Below, one piece after another: positions 8,000 to 14,606 of a stretch of DNA of 64,000 nt. Positions within the stretch are counted from its first letter, which is position 1; every line of letters starts with the position of its first letter. The notes beneath the pieces were generated by a model. The model worked only from the letters and a program-made list of their open reading frames with translations, did not search any database and was not told where the DNA came from. Source of the stretch: CAVPWP01 sp050789285 (GTDB lineage Bacteria > Pseudomonadota > Alphaproteobacteria > Rhodobacterales > Rhodobacteraceae). The stretch spans positions 868,001 through 932,000 of the forward strand of contig NZ_JBOUVX010000001.1 in NCBI RefSeq assembly GCF_050789285.1, read 5' to 3'. The translations under genes and the position numbers were made by a program.

Positions 8000-8635
8000 A
8001 TGGCGATTGAAAATGGGCAGCAGATTGACGCGGCGGACTTTCTCGAAACGTCTGACGGCAGTGCGGGTAAGGTGCCGAAGACGAAGGTTGGGGGTAAAAT
8101 CGACGGCAGCTTCCTGCCTGGAGCGTTGTCAACTTGCATACCATACGGCGTTGGGTCTTCGGGCTTCTCTACGGGCTCTATCGACGTAAATACAACCGCC
8201 AAACTCGGCCTTATTTATGTTCCTGAAAACATTGTCGTCTCAAAGCTATCATTTTATGCTTCGACCACGAGTACGCCAGGCACTATCGACATCGTCCTAT
8301 ACACAGACGACGGCCAGACGCAGGTCATAAATGTCACAAGCGGAACCATCGCTGCCAACTCGGTGCAAACGATAACGCTAGGGAGTGCAGTAGAGCTACA
8401 ACCCGGAAACTATTACGTTCTCGTATGCCCTAATGGTACAACAAACACCGTCGGCTTATTCCACAACTCGAACAACTCGCCGTTCATTCCGACGCAGCTC
8501 GGTGGCGGTGTGACCGGCGAGCCAAAAATCAGCGGGACTTTAACAATTACGGCGGGAACGCCACCTGCTACGTTCGACCCGACCGCTATAACAGCGCAAG
8601 CCAACGGAGCGCTCGCTATCCGTCTCGACGCATAG
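8000..8635 (+). CDS. Putative tail fibre / receptor-binding protein
   Basis: 211 residues. The N-terminal 35 residues (Gly-Gln-Gln-Ile-Asp-Ala-Ala-Asp-Phe) look like a fibre attachment segment. The rest is Ser/Thr/Gly-rich beta structure ending in a short strand, as in small trimeric fibre heads. Base composition is less GC-rich than the hub and tube genes, which is common for receptor-binding genes that evolve quickly. It starts 1 base after the previous stop. No enzymatic motif seen. Confidence 0.5.
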   Translation: MAIENGQQIDAADFLETSDGSAGKVPKTKVGGKIDGSFLPGALSTCIPYGVGSSGFSTGSIDVNTTAKLGLIYVPENIVVSKLSFYASTTSTPGTIDIVLYTDDGQTQVINVTSGTIAANSVQTITLGSAVELQPGNYYVLVCPNGTTNTVGLFHNSNNSPFIPTQLGGGVTGEPKISGTLTITAGTPPATFDPTAITAQANGALAIRLDA

Positions 8636-8640
8636 CCATC

Positions 8641-8649
8641 TGCTACAAT
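8641..8649 (+). promoter_or_regulatory. Extended -10 promoter before the lysis cassette
   Basis: TGCTACAAT, 26 bases before the ATG at 8676. A weaker hexamer TAACTT (8663-8668) lies 7 bases before that ATG. Either would start lysis transcription. Spacing from the first differs from the other leaderless cases. Confidence 0.4.
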
Positions 8650-8675
8650 TCCCCTATACGCCTAACTTGTCCTAA

Positions 8676-8945
8676 ATGGCCTCCGAAGCTGAGCTTGCAA
8701 ACCAAATAAAATCCCTGGAGCGGAGCCTCGACCGCTTTATTCGCGAGAGCGAGCGGAGCGACGTGCAAATGCGGGCGGATATAAACTATATTAAAGAGCG
8801 CGTGACCGAGCTAAAGGTGCTCGTGACCGACCACTACGTTCCGCGTATCGAGTTCGAGCCCGTAAAGAAGCTCGTCTACGGCGTGGTAACGCTCGCACTC
8901 ACTGGTGTAATAGGTTCGCTAATGGCGCTTATACTACGGCAATGA
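8676..8945 (+). CDS. XhlA-like membrane-anchored coiled-coil protein
   Basis: 89 residues. Residues 1-65 form a charged heptad-like coiled coil. Residues about 68-87 form one transmembrane helix ending in Leu-Arg-Gln. This layout (coiled coil, then a C-terminal membrane anchor) is that of XhlA-type haemolysin/holin partners found in phage lysis modules. It overlaps the next gene by ATGA and precedes the lysin. It may form or regulate the membrane lesion together with the small holin-like protein at 10420. Confidence 0.6.
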   Translation: MASEAELANQIKSLERSLDRFIRESERSDVQMRADINYIKERVTELKVLVTDHYVPRIEFEPVKKLVYGVVTLALTGVIGSLMALILRQ

Positions 8946-9409
8946 AACGTCTACTCCCTATCGCTGCGACGTACTTTATGCTCCTATCGAGCGCCGCTAT
9001 CGCGTATATTATTTTCTTTTCGCTAGTGGTCCCCTTCTCTTGGTACGTCGATATAGACGAATACTCGGCCGCGGATACCTGCGTCGGTAGTAACCTGGTC
9101 GAGTACCACTCCGAGCGGACGCCGCGGTGGGCTATTCTCGGAGAGAGCTACGGCCAAATGGTCCTCTTTACGGGCCAGCGGGCGGTGGAGACGACGATAA
9201 CTCGCGGCACTCCGAGCGAGAAAATCGGCTTCGGGTACGAGCCCGATACCTACGAGGTCGCCTACCAGACCCGGTGGGACGAGACCTTCCTGACGCCCGG
9301 CGTGTACGGCGCGAACGAGTGGGTGACGATATACCCGCTCCCTTTCATCGAGGTGAGGACCTTCTTACCTGCCGAGCGGACGCAATTCCGCGTGGTAGAA
9401 TGCGAGTAA
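8942..9409 (+). CDS. Single-pass membrane protein in lysis cassette
   Basis: 155 residues. Residues about 7-32 are strongly hydrophobic with a positively charged N-terminus (Met-Lys-Arg), giving a signal anchor. The remaining ~120 residues would lie outside the cytoplasm; they contain two cysteines (Cys-Val-Gly near 47 and Cys-Glu at the end), possibly a disulfide. No enzyme motif recognised. The position between the XhlA-like protein and the lysin suggests a part in lysis or in superinfection exclusion. Confidence 0.5.
   Translation: MKRLLPIAATYFMLLSSAAIAYIIFFSLVVPFSWYVDIDEYSAADTCVGSNLVEYHSERTPRWAILGESYGQMVLFTGQRAVETTITRGTPSEKIGFGYEPDTYEVAYQTRWDETFLTPGVYGANEWVTIYPLPFIEVRTFLPAERTQFRVVECE
9393..9401 (+). 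promoter_or_regulatory. Extended -10 promoter before the lysin gene
   Basis: TGGTAGAAT with hexamer 9396-9401, 9 bases before the ATG at 9411. It overlaps the 3' end of the preceding gene. Confidence 0.5.
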
Positions 9410-9410
9410 T

Positions 9411-10418
9411 ATGAAATTGCTACTACTCTCGGCCGACCCTAGCCTTACGAGCTGGCGGACGTTGCCGGGGAAGCTCTCGACGATGAAGCGAATGCTCAAC
9501 GCCGGGAAGGGTGCGACGTGGGACGTCGAGGTCCGCTACGTCGAGGGAGTAACCCCGAAGGTGAAGGACGCGCGTATCGTCCACGCCTGGCTGAACGACC
9601 TTATCCGCCCGTACTACCGGGAGGGGTGGGATATAGTGGGCTTCCACTTCTCGCGTGCGCAGAAGGACGAGTGGGGTATCGAGGGGATACGCGGCTCGAA
9701 CCCGCGAACGCCTGACCAAATGGGCGACTTCTACTTCTGGGCCGACGAGCACTCGAAGCGCGAGGGGCTCTCGCAATTCATCCAGACAGGGCTCCACGAG
9801 CTCTGCCACGAGTACTACCAGGAGACCGGGCTACCGGACGAGACGCACGCCTGGCACGACGCGAACCCGAATATCGAGGGGCTCTTGGCGCGCATCGACT
9901 GGAGCTTCTACCAGCCGCTGCGCCGCCGCCTGAAGCTCGAGAAGACGCTCTGGGAGCAGGTGCTCGAGCTCACCAAACAGCTCGTGGTGCTCCGCTCGCT
10001 CACCCGCCCGCTCCCCTACCACTGGAACCTCGTGACGCAGACCTGGCTGAACCCCGACGAGACGACCTACCCGGCGACCGGGGTCCACGTCGGGACCGAC
10101 TTCGCCGCTCCGGAGGGGACGCCTATCCTCGCCCCCGCGGACGGGACTATTACCCGGACCGGGAAGAGCAGCTCGCTCGGGTACTGGTGCGAGTTCCGCT
10201 TCGGGAGCCGCTACCTGGTAGCGCTCCACCTCCGGTCCGAGCCGCGGCCGGTGTGGGTCCGGAAGGGGACGCCTATCGGCTACGTCGGCCGGAGCGGTAT
10301 GATAAAGGGGGTCCACGCGCACCTAGAGCTATGGCGTGGCCCTATGGACCGGACGAAGCTGACCTCCGCCGAGGCCGTGCGGTCGCTGACCGACGACATT
10401 ACTAAAGTAATTTTATAG
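9411..10418 (+). CDS. Endolysin with two zinc-peptidase modules (HExxH + M23)
   Basis: 335 residues. The N-terminal module has His129-Glu130-x-x-His133, followed by His146 and His149, the zinc site of an HExxH metallopeptidase. The C-terminal module (about 205-320) has the M23 endopeptidase (LytM-type) motifs His226-x3-Asp230 and His302-x-His304, with Leu-His-Leu at 272-274. The M23 part should cut peptide cross-links in peptidoglycan. The first module could be a second peptidase or a processing domain. No signal peptide, so export depends on a holin. Motifs are seen in the sequence; substrate is inferred. Confidence 0.75.
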   Translation: MKLLLLSADPSLTSWRTLPGKLSTMKRMLNAGKGATWDVEVRYVEGVTPKVKDARIVHAWLNDLIRPYYREGWDIVGFHFSRAQKDEWGIEGIRGSNPRTPDQMGDFYFWADEHSKREGLSQFIQTGLHELCHEYYQETGLPDETHAWHDANPNIEGLLARIDWSFYQPLRRRLKLEKTLWEQVLELTKQLVVLRSLTRPLPYHWNLVTQTWLNPDETTYPATGVHVGTDFAAPEGTPILAPADGTITRTGKSSSLGYWCEFRFGSRYLVALHLRSEPRPVWVRKGTPIGYVGRSGMIKGVHAHLELWRGPMDRTKLTSAEAVRSLTDDITKVIL

Positions 10419-10419
10419 T

Positions 10420-10596
10420 ATGAAATCTCTACTCACCTCGAAGACGTTCTGGCTCGCCGTTATCCAGGCGGTGGCCGGCGTCGCTATCGCTGCGCTTACT
10501 GAGCTCGACCTCGTCGCCTACGTTGCGGTTGTGAAATCCACCGTGGATATTCTCCTCCGAATGCTGACGACGACCGGCATCGACCGCGTGGTATAG
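10420..10596 (+). CDS. Small holin-like membrane protein
   Basis: 58 residues. It starts Met-Lys-Ser-Leu-Leu-Thr-Ser-Lys-Thr-Phe-Trp, then a hydrophobic segment (about 11-28) and a second hydrophobic stretch (about 31-52) before a short charged tail. The two-pass layout with a lysine-bearing N-terminus directly after the lysin fits a small class of phage holins. The ATG lies 1 base after the lysin stop (TAG-T-ATG). There is no Shine-Dalgarno, suggesting coupling. It is followed by the terminator that ends the late region. Confidence 0.6.
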   Translation: MKSLLTSKTFWLAVIQAVAGVAIAALTELDLVAYVAVVKSTVDILLRMLTTTGIDRVV

Positions 10597-10672
10597 TGGT
10601 AGGGATACGGCGCGGTACCGTGTTCCTTCACAACTAGACCTCCATTCTCACAAAGTATCTCAATTGCATACG

Positions 10673-10706
10673 CGAAACGCTCCGCCTCTGCGGAGCGTTT
10701 CGTTTT
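10673..10706 (+). terminator. Strong intrinsic terminator ending the late operon
   Basis: A 13-bp perfect stem (10673-10685 with 10690-10702), loop CTCT, followed by TTTTAT. Confidence 0.85.
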
Positions 10707-10742
10707 ATGTGGATAACGACGCTCGCGCTTTGTTATGTATTA

Positions 10743-10759
10743 CTGTATACTGTATACAG
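10743..10759. promoter_or_regulatory. 17-bp perfect dyad, likely operator with -10 overlap
   Basis: CTGTATAC-T-GTATACAG reads the same on both strands apart from the centre base. It contains TATACT (10746-10751), the same -10 hexamer used elsewhere in the phage, so a bound repressor would cover a promoter. It lies 31 bases before the HTH gene at 10791. Confidence 0.6.
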
Positions 10760-10790
10760 GTCGATAAATAGTAATCGCTGACTTTGTTCT

Positions 10791-11000
10791 ATGCCAATAA
10801 ATGCAATCGTCCCGTATAAGCTCACCTCGACGCAGCGCCGCCTGCTGACCGCCTACCTTACCGGAAAGGCGACGCAGCACGAAACCGCGCGCCAGCTCGG
10901 GGTGACGCGCCAGCGGCTATATACGATATGCGCGGTTATCCTCCGGCATTCGTGTAGTACCGGCGCGACCGACGCTAAAGCTCTACTAGAAAACTACTAA
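10791..11000 (+). CDS. Small helix-turn-helix DNA-binding protein
   Basis: 69 residues. The region about 12-45 reads Thr-Ser-Thr-Gln-Arg-Arg-Leu-Leu-Thr-Ala-Tyr-Leu, then Thr-Ala-Arg-Gln-Leu-Gly-Val-Thr-Arg-Gln-Arg-Leu. This is a helix-turn-helix of the sigma region-4 / LuxR-like type (Gln-x-x-Ile/Leu-Ala ... Gly-Val-Ser/Thr-x-x-x-Val/Leu). It is the first gene of the early region, just downstream of a 17-bp dyad, and could bind that dyad. It might be an early regulator or a cI/Cro substitute. Only the fold is supported by sequence. Confidence 0.65.
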   Translation: MPINAIVPYKLTSTQRRLLTAYLTGKATQHETARQLGVTRQRLYTICAVILRHSCSTGATDAKALLENY

Positions 11001-11014
11001 CGTACAAACACACT

Positions 11015-11275
11015 ATGAAACGACTATCCGCTGCTGACGTAGCTAACGTGCAATTCCGAAAGGGTGCTTCTAGCACCTCGAAGACCGATGAGTTCTACCG
11101 CAACGTCTTCTTCTTAAACGTAGGGGAGGGGCTCTTTATAACGAAGACCGAGTGGCCTACGAAGACGGCGCCTCGTGCGAGCGCTATCCCTAAGCGCTAC
11201 CGCCGCGACGGTGCTAAGTACCGCGTGAATGAAAAGTTCGACCGCTCCGGGTGGGTAATTATTCGCGTCTCCTAG
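11015..11275 (+). CDS. Hypothetical early phage protein
   Basis: 86 residues, basic, with alternating strands and helices and two Arg-rich patches. No transmembrane segment, cysteine cluster or known motif. It lies between the HTH gene and the annealing protein gene with short spacers (14 and 3 bases), so it is probably cotranscribed. Unknown function. Confidence 0.55.
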   Translation: MKRLSAADVANVQFRKGASSTSKTDEFYRNVFFLNVGEGLFITKTEWPTKTAPRASAIPKRYRRDGAKYRVNEKFDRSGWVIIRVS

Positions 11276-11278
11276 CGT

Positions 11279-11962
11279 ATGGCGGACCTCGAAATAAAAA
11301 ACCTCACCGCTGCCGTTATAAAGGTAATGGAGGAGGTGAAGGGTGTAGAGAAAAATACGACCGTCTCGGCTGGTAATAGCAGCTACAAAGGCGTGAGCGA
11401 TAAAGACGTGAAGGACGTTATCCGCCGCGCGATGATTAAAAACGGTCTCGCTATCCTGCCGGTCGATATTAAAGAAGAGACCGAGGTGACGCGGTGGGAG
11501 GAGAAGACTAGCTACGGGTTGAAGCAGAAGCAGAACGTCTTTACCCGCGCGCACGTTACCTACCGGCTCCTCCATACGTCGGGCGAGTATATGGACGTCC
11601 AGGGTATCGGCCACGGCGTCGATACGCAGGATAAGAGCGCCGGGAAGGCGACGACCTACGCGCTAAAGTACGCGCTCCTCTATACCTTCCTCGTGCCGAC
11701 CGGAGACATCGACGACGCCGACGCGGTGCACTCAGACGCGCATCAGGTTGCACCAACCAAAGCCGCGCCCAAGAAGGCGGCAGCGCCAGTGCAGCCCCAG
11801 GTGACGCTCGAGCAAGCCTTCGCCAAGCTCCGCGCCGCCGACAGCATCCCGGCCCTGGAGGCAGCGTACAAAGCGCTCCCCGCAGCGCTCCGCAAGGACA
11901 CTGAGGTTATCGCCGTCGCGACGGAGGTAAAGCAGGGGCTCCTCGAGCCCGTCATCGAGTAG
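11279..11962 (+). CDS. ERF-family single-strand annealing protein
   Basis: 227 residues. The first 150 residues match the ERF recombinase pattern. An N-terminal helix pair leads to Tyr-Lys-Gly-Val-Ser-Asp-Lys-Asp-Val (about 39-47), then Gly-Ile-Gly-His-Gly-Val-Asp-Thr-Gln-Asp-Lys and Lys-Ala-Thr-Thr-Tyr-Ala-Leu-Lys-Tyr-Ala-Leu-Leu. ERF proteins anneal complementary single strands in phage recombination and genome circularisation. The C-terminal Ala/Lys/Pro-rich linker (about 160-175) precedes a small helical tail. SSB and RusA genes in the same region complete a recombination set. Confidence 0.85.
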   Translation: MADLEIKNLTAAVIKVMEEVKGVEKNTTVSAGNSSYKGVSDKDVKDVIRRAMIKNGLAILPVDIKEETEVTRWEEKTSYGLKQKQNVFTRAHVTYRLLHTSGEYMDVQGIGHGVDTQDKSAGKATTYALKYALLYTFLVPTGDIDDADAVHSDAHQVAPTKAAPKKAAAPVQPQVTLEQAFAKLRAADSIPALEAAYKALPAALRKDTEVIAVATEVKQGLLEPVIE

Positions 11963-11965
11963 CGT

Positions 11966-12118
11966 ATGGACGTTGAAGCCCTCAACGCCGCGCTCCGTGA
12001 GCAGGCGCGCATCCGCGAAGCCATCCTAGAGCTCCCGGCCGTCACGTACGACGGGGAGCTCCACATACCACGAGCCAAAGTGCTCGAAATTATCCAGCCA
12101 ACCAATCCAACCGTATGA
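11966..12118 (+). CDS. Small ORF between erf and ssb
   Basis: 50 residues. The ATG follows the annealing protein stop by 3 bases (TAG-CGT-ATG) and the stop overlaps the SSB start (ATGA). The sequence has a Glu/Ala/Arg helix then a short strand, with no Cys. Its tight packing between two real genes, with coupling on both sides, supports translation. Unknown role. Confidence 0.6.
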   Translation: MDVEALNAALREQARIREAILELPAVTYDGELHIPRAKVLEIIQPTNPTV

Positions 12119-12534
12119 ACCTCAACCGCGCGACCATCATCGGCCGCCTGACCAGAGACCCTGAGACCAAAGCGCTCCCGTCCGGGATGCCCGTGACCAA
12201 CTTCTCAGTCGCAACCAGCTCCACCTACGTGAAGGACGGCGAGAAGGTCGAAGAGACCGAGTTCCACAACATCGTCGTCTTCGCCAAGCAGGCCGACGCC
12301 TGCGCCACCTTCCTACGAAAAGGCACCCTCGTCGCCATCGAGGGGCGGCTCCAGACACGCTCGTGGGAGAAGGATGGGGCCAAGCACTACCGCACCGAAA
12401 TCATCGCCGACCGCGTGCAGTTTGGTCCGAAGAACGAGCGCAGCGCGGATGCGCAGAATGATGTGCCACCGCCACCAACACTAGACGGCACTTACCCGCA
12501 GGAGGACATCGACCCAAACGAAATCCCCTTCTAG
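12115..12534 (+). CDS. ssb: Single-stranded DNA-binding protein
   Basis: 139 residues. The OB fold begins Met-Asn-Leu-Asn-Arg-Ala-Thr-Ile-Ile-Gly-Arg-Leu-Thr-Arg-Asp-Pro, contains Glu-x-x-Phe-His-Asn-Ile-Val-Val-Phe and Glu-Gly-Arg-Leu-Gln-Thr-Arg-Ser-Trp, and ends in an acidic tail closing with Ile-Pro-Phe, the usual partner-binding tip. It coats single strands during phage replication and works with the ERF-type protein. It overlaps the previous small ORF by ATGA. Confidence 0.95.
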   Translation: MNLNRATIIGRLTRDPETKALPSGMPVTNFSVATSSTYVKDGEKVEETEFHNIVVFAKQADACATFLRKGTLVAIEGRLQTRSWEKDGAKHYRTEIIADRVQFGPKNERSADAQNDVPPPPTLDGTYPQEDIDPNEIPF

Positions 12535-12540
12535 TTTCTA

Positions 12541-12573
12541 CTCTACAATTACTCTCCAATTACTCTACAATTC
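12541..12573 (+). repeat. Three tandem 11-bp repeats carrying TACAAT/TCCAAT
   Basis: CTCTACAATTA, CTCTCCAATTA, CTCTACAATTC in a row, ending at the ATG of the next gene. Two units hold a perfect TACAAT hexamer. This may be a multiplied promoter or a binding-site array. Confidence 0.65.
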
Positions 12574-12888
12574 ATGTCATTCATCAAATCGGCCCTGAAG
12601 GCCATCGCCATCACACTCGTTGTCATCATTACCCTTATCACTCTCGTCGCGCTCGCCATCCCAAGTGAGGATGCAGTGCAGGAGAGCGTGAACGGCCTCT
12701 ATGAGACCGTCGCGACCGACTTTGCGGCACAGTACGAGCTGACGAAGCAGCACGGCTCTCCGCTCGACCGCTGCCTCGCCGCACAGCAGGTGGCGGCCGC
12801 CTACTTACAAGCCAACAGCACCGCGCAGTACGCCGAGTGGAAGAGTATCGAGGGCGTCGAGTGCAGCCGCGCGGGCCTCAACTTCTAG
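12574..12888 (+). CDS. Hypothetical single-pass membrane protein
   Basis: 104 residues. Residues about 8-31 are a continuous Ile/Val/Leu/Thr helix after a Lys-bearing N-terminus, giving a signal anchor. The remaining part is acidic and helical with two cysteines (Cys-Leu-Ala near 70 and Val-Glu-Cys near 98). Unknown role; exclusion or envelope modification are possible. It directly follows the 11-bp repeat array, which is its likely promoter region. Confidence 0.55.
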   Translation: MSFIKSALKAIAITLVVIITLITLVALAIPSEDAVQESVNGLYETVATDFAAQYELTKQHGSPLDRCLAAQQVAAAYLQANSTAQYAEWKSIEGVECSRAGLNF

Positions 12889-12891
12889 TCC

Positions 12892-13443
12892 ATGAAACCA
12901 GATTACTCAGTCACCATTACCCGCTTCGCAGAAGGTGACGACAAGGTACTCGTCGACAGGTACATCACCGCCGACGAGGCCATCGACCTACTCCTTCACA
13001 TCCAGGAGCACGTGCACGGTTTACAGGTAGAAATCACAGGTTCCCAAGGAGAACCCACGACGCAATTCGCATTCAGTGCGGTGGAAGGCGAGGAACCTGA
13101 GCCAGCCCCAAAGCGCAAGAAATACAGCAAGCCAGCTGACGCTACCGAGCCAATCGAGCGCCTAACAAAGGCAGGTGGTCGCGGCACGCGAAAGTGCAGC
13201 AGCTGCGGCCAGCCAGGGCACACGGCGCGCACGTGTAGCGGCAGGCAGACCGACGAAGCGCTGACCGAATACGAGCGTCGCAAGCAAGAGAAAGAAGCCG
13301 AAACGACCGACAACGACCCTGCGCTCGCTGAGCTCGACCGGATGGCCGCCGAGGGGCTGTCGCAGACAGAGCTCGGGCAAATGTTCCCCTCAATCCCGAT
13401 CTACGAGATTATCAAGGCGTGGGAGCGCCATAACCACCTCTAG
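12892..13443 (+). CDS. CCHC zinc-knuckle protein with C-terminal helical domain
   Basis: 183 residues. Cys102-x2-Cys105-x4-His110-x4-Cys115 is an exact retroviral-type zinc knuckle, with the Gly-Gln-Pro-Gly-His core usual for nucleic-acid-binding knuckles. The N-terminal domain (1-65) is a mixed alpha/beta fold. A basic linker (74-100) precedes the knuckle. The C-terminal part (about 144-180) contains Gly-Leu-Ser-Gln-Thr-Glu-Leu-Gly-Gln-Met and looks like a helix-turn-helix. The protein probably binds single-stranded DNA or RNA. The motif is seen in the sequence; the ligand is inferred. Confidence 0.7.
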   Translation: MKPDYSVTITRFAEGDDKVLVDRYITADEAIDLLLHIQEHVHGLQVEITGSQGEPTTQFAFSAVEGEEPEPAPKRKKYSKPADATEPIERLTKAGGRGTRKCSSCGQPGHTARTCSGRQTDEALTEYERRKQEKEAETTDNDPALAELDRMAAEGLSQTELGQMFPSIPIYEIIKAWERHNHL

Positions 13444-13446
13444 CCC

Positions 13447-13572
13447 ATGCCATCCAGATACAAGCGCCTGCGTCGCGAAATGCGTGCCGCCAAGTACCGC
13501 CGCATGGAGCGCCGCGCTGGCATTGCACTCCTCGCCGCCATCGCCCTCGTGTGGGTGTGGATGGTGAGCTAA
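13447..13572 (+). CDS. 41-residue basic membrane peptide
   Basis: Residues 1-24 are very Arg-rich, residues 25-40 are one hydrophobic helix ending in Trp-Val-Trp-Met-Val-Ser. It starts 3 bases after the zinc-knuckle gene stop. No Shine-Dalgarno. Real by spacing and composition, function unknown. Confidence 0.5.
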   Translation: MPSRYKRLRREMRAAKYRRMERRAGIALLAAIALVWVWMVS

Positions 13573-13584
13573 CTCGCAACACCT

Positions 13585-13884
13585 ATGGCCGTACGAGACA
13601 CATCCATTGAGGCGTACCACGCCCTCATCAAACATCGCGAAATCACGCCACGCTGCCGCCAGGTGCTCGAAGTGCTCATCGAGCACGGGCCGCAGGCAGA
13701 CTACGAAATCGCTGCCCGGCTCGGCTGGCACCCGTCGCAGGTGTCCGCCCGCCGCGGCGACCTAGTGAACGAGCAGAACACCGGCATCGTCGTCTTCACT
13801 GGCAGCTACAAGCCCAACCCATTAACAGGAAAGACCGTCCGCGTTTGGCGGGCCAACCTCGGCGACCAGCCGACACTTCTATGA
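13585..13884 (+). CDS. Winged-helix DNA-binding protein
   Basis: 99 residues. Thr-Pro-Arg-Cys-Arg-Gln-Val-Leu-Glu-Val-Leu-Ile-Glu-His-Gly, followed by Ala-Asp-Tyr-Glu-Ile-Ala-Ala-Arg-Leu-Gly-Trp, Gln-Val-Ser-Ala-Arg-Arg and Leu-Val-Asn, is a winged-helix pattern with a recognition helix and a short wing (Gly-Ile-Val ... Thr-Gly-Ser). Such proteins in phage early regions are often replication initiation or regulatory factors. The stop overlaps the next ORF (ATGA). Confidence 0.6.
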   Translation: MAVRDTSIEAYHALIKHREITPRCRQVLEVLIEHGPQADYEIAARLGWHPSQVSARRGDLVNEQNTGIVVFTGSYKPNPLTGKTVRVWRANLGDQPTLL

Positions 13885-13997
13885 TTCCCGAACACCCAAA
13901 GCAGGACGTCATCGACGAGCTCAAGCGAGCAGGGGAGAACGCCATGCTCCTCGAAGCGGAAATGGACGACGACAGCGCCAATTACTCCGACCAATAA
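13881..13997 (+). CDS. 38-residue acidic peptide
   Basis: It starts within the winged-helix gene's stop (ATGA) and ends at TAA 13995-13997. Strongly acidic C-terminal half with four Asp/Glu clusters. Coupled translation with the upstream gene suggests a real product. Unknown role. Confidence 0.45.
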   Translation: MIPEHPKQDVIDELKRAGENAMLLEAEMDDDSANYSDQ

Positions 13998-14007
13998 CCC
14001 ACCAGAC

Positions 14008-14169
14008 ATGACCTACTACGCCATCACCACGCGCGAAATTAAGCCATCGAGCGAGCGCGTCCGGGAGTACTACATCGTCGCCCCCAACATCGCGACCGCC
14101 ATAAGCCACGCGCTCCGGGCAGCTACCGTATTCCCCATCATCGTAAAGGCCGAGGCCATCGCCCTCTAG
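14008..14169 (+). CDS. 53-residue hypothetical protein
   Basis: Strand-helix-strand layout with Tyr-Tyr-Ile-Val-Ala-Pro-Asn-Ile-Ala-Thr-Ala-Ile-Ser-His-Ala, a form seen in many small phage proteins of unknown role. It starts 10 bases after the previous stop and is the last gene before the structured leader at 14184. Confidence 0.5.
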   Translation: MTYYAITTREIKPSSERVREYYIVAPNIATAISHALRAATVFPIIVKAEAIAL

Positions 14170-14174
14170 GCGAG

Positions 14175-14183
14175 TGGTACAAT
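14175..14183 (+). promoter_or_regulatory. Extended -10 promoter for a structured leader RNA
   Basis: TGGTACAAT (hexamer 14178-14183). Unlike the protein-linked copies, no start codon follows closely; a 100-base structured RNA does. Confidence 0.6.
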
Positions 14184-14189
14184 GAGACC

Positions 14190-14293
14190 AACCAGGGTGC
14201 TGCCCTGGTATTGGGGCACATCCAGCTGAGTGCCTCAGTACCAGCGCGGCATCGCCGATGAGCTGGACGTTCCCCAACAGACAGGAGGAAGCA
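14190..14293 (+). ncRNA. Structured 5' leader, candidate RNA switch
   Basis: Hairpin 1 pairs 14191-14197 with 14203-14209 (7 bp). Hairpin 2 pairs 14206-14219 with 14230-14243 (14 bp including G-U pairs). They share 14206-14209 and so exclude each other. The loop of hairpin 2 contains CCAGCT (14222-14227), complementary to AGCTGG at 14261-14266, allowing a pseudoknot. TTGGGG (14211-14216) can instead pair with CCCCAA (14272-14277). A clear Shine-Dalgarno (AGGAGG, 14283-14288) follows before the ATG at 14294. Competing helices ahead of one of the few strong ribosome sites suggest translational control. Confidence 0.6.
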
Positions 14294-14413
14294 ATGGCGT
14301 GGTCCGAAAAGGCCAAGCTCCGGCGCCGTCGTGCGAAGCGAGCCCGAATGAAACCCATCCGCCAGGCGTGGCGCATCTACCTACGAAAGGAGGTGCGCTA
14401 TGGCGCATCTTGA
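14294..14413 (+). CDS. 39-residue Arg-rich peptide under leader control
   Basis: ATG 5 bases after AGGAGG. The peptide is very basic (Lys/Arg about 40 per cent) with Trp at residues 3 and 26, suggesting nucleic-acid binding. It overlaps the next gene by 14 bases. One of the few phage ORFs with a strong Shine-Dalgarno. Confidence 0.55.
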   Translation: MAWSEKAKLRRRRAKRARMKPIRQAWRIYLRKEVRYGAS

Positions 14414-14606
14414 ACCCATCATCGACGTCGGCGGGCAGCTCCAACTCTTCGCTCCGGCCGTGCATTGCGTGTACTGCGGCAAGGCGACCTACTCGCCGCA
14501 CTACGTGGTGAAGCACTTCGGTCGCTCGACGTACCAGCTGCCGTTCTGCAACGAGCAGCACGCGAACGACTACTACCTCGAGCAGCTGCGGGAGAATGGC
14601 CTATGA
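14400..14606 (+). CDS. Small protein with Cys-x2-Cys and Cys-Asn-Glu-x-His
   Basis: 68 residues. Cys-Val-Tyr-Cys near residue 24 and Phe-Cys-Asn-Glu-Gln-His near 52-57 form a probable zinc site (CxxC plus Cys/His), like HNH-associated or TRASH-type zinc ribbons. Shine-Dalgarno GGAGGTG ends 4 bases before the ATG. It is the first of three overlapping Cys-rich genes. Confidence 0.6.
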   Translation: MAHLEPIIDVGGQLQLFAPAVHCVYCGKATYSPHYVVKHFGRSTYQLPFCNEQHANDYYLEQLRENGL

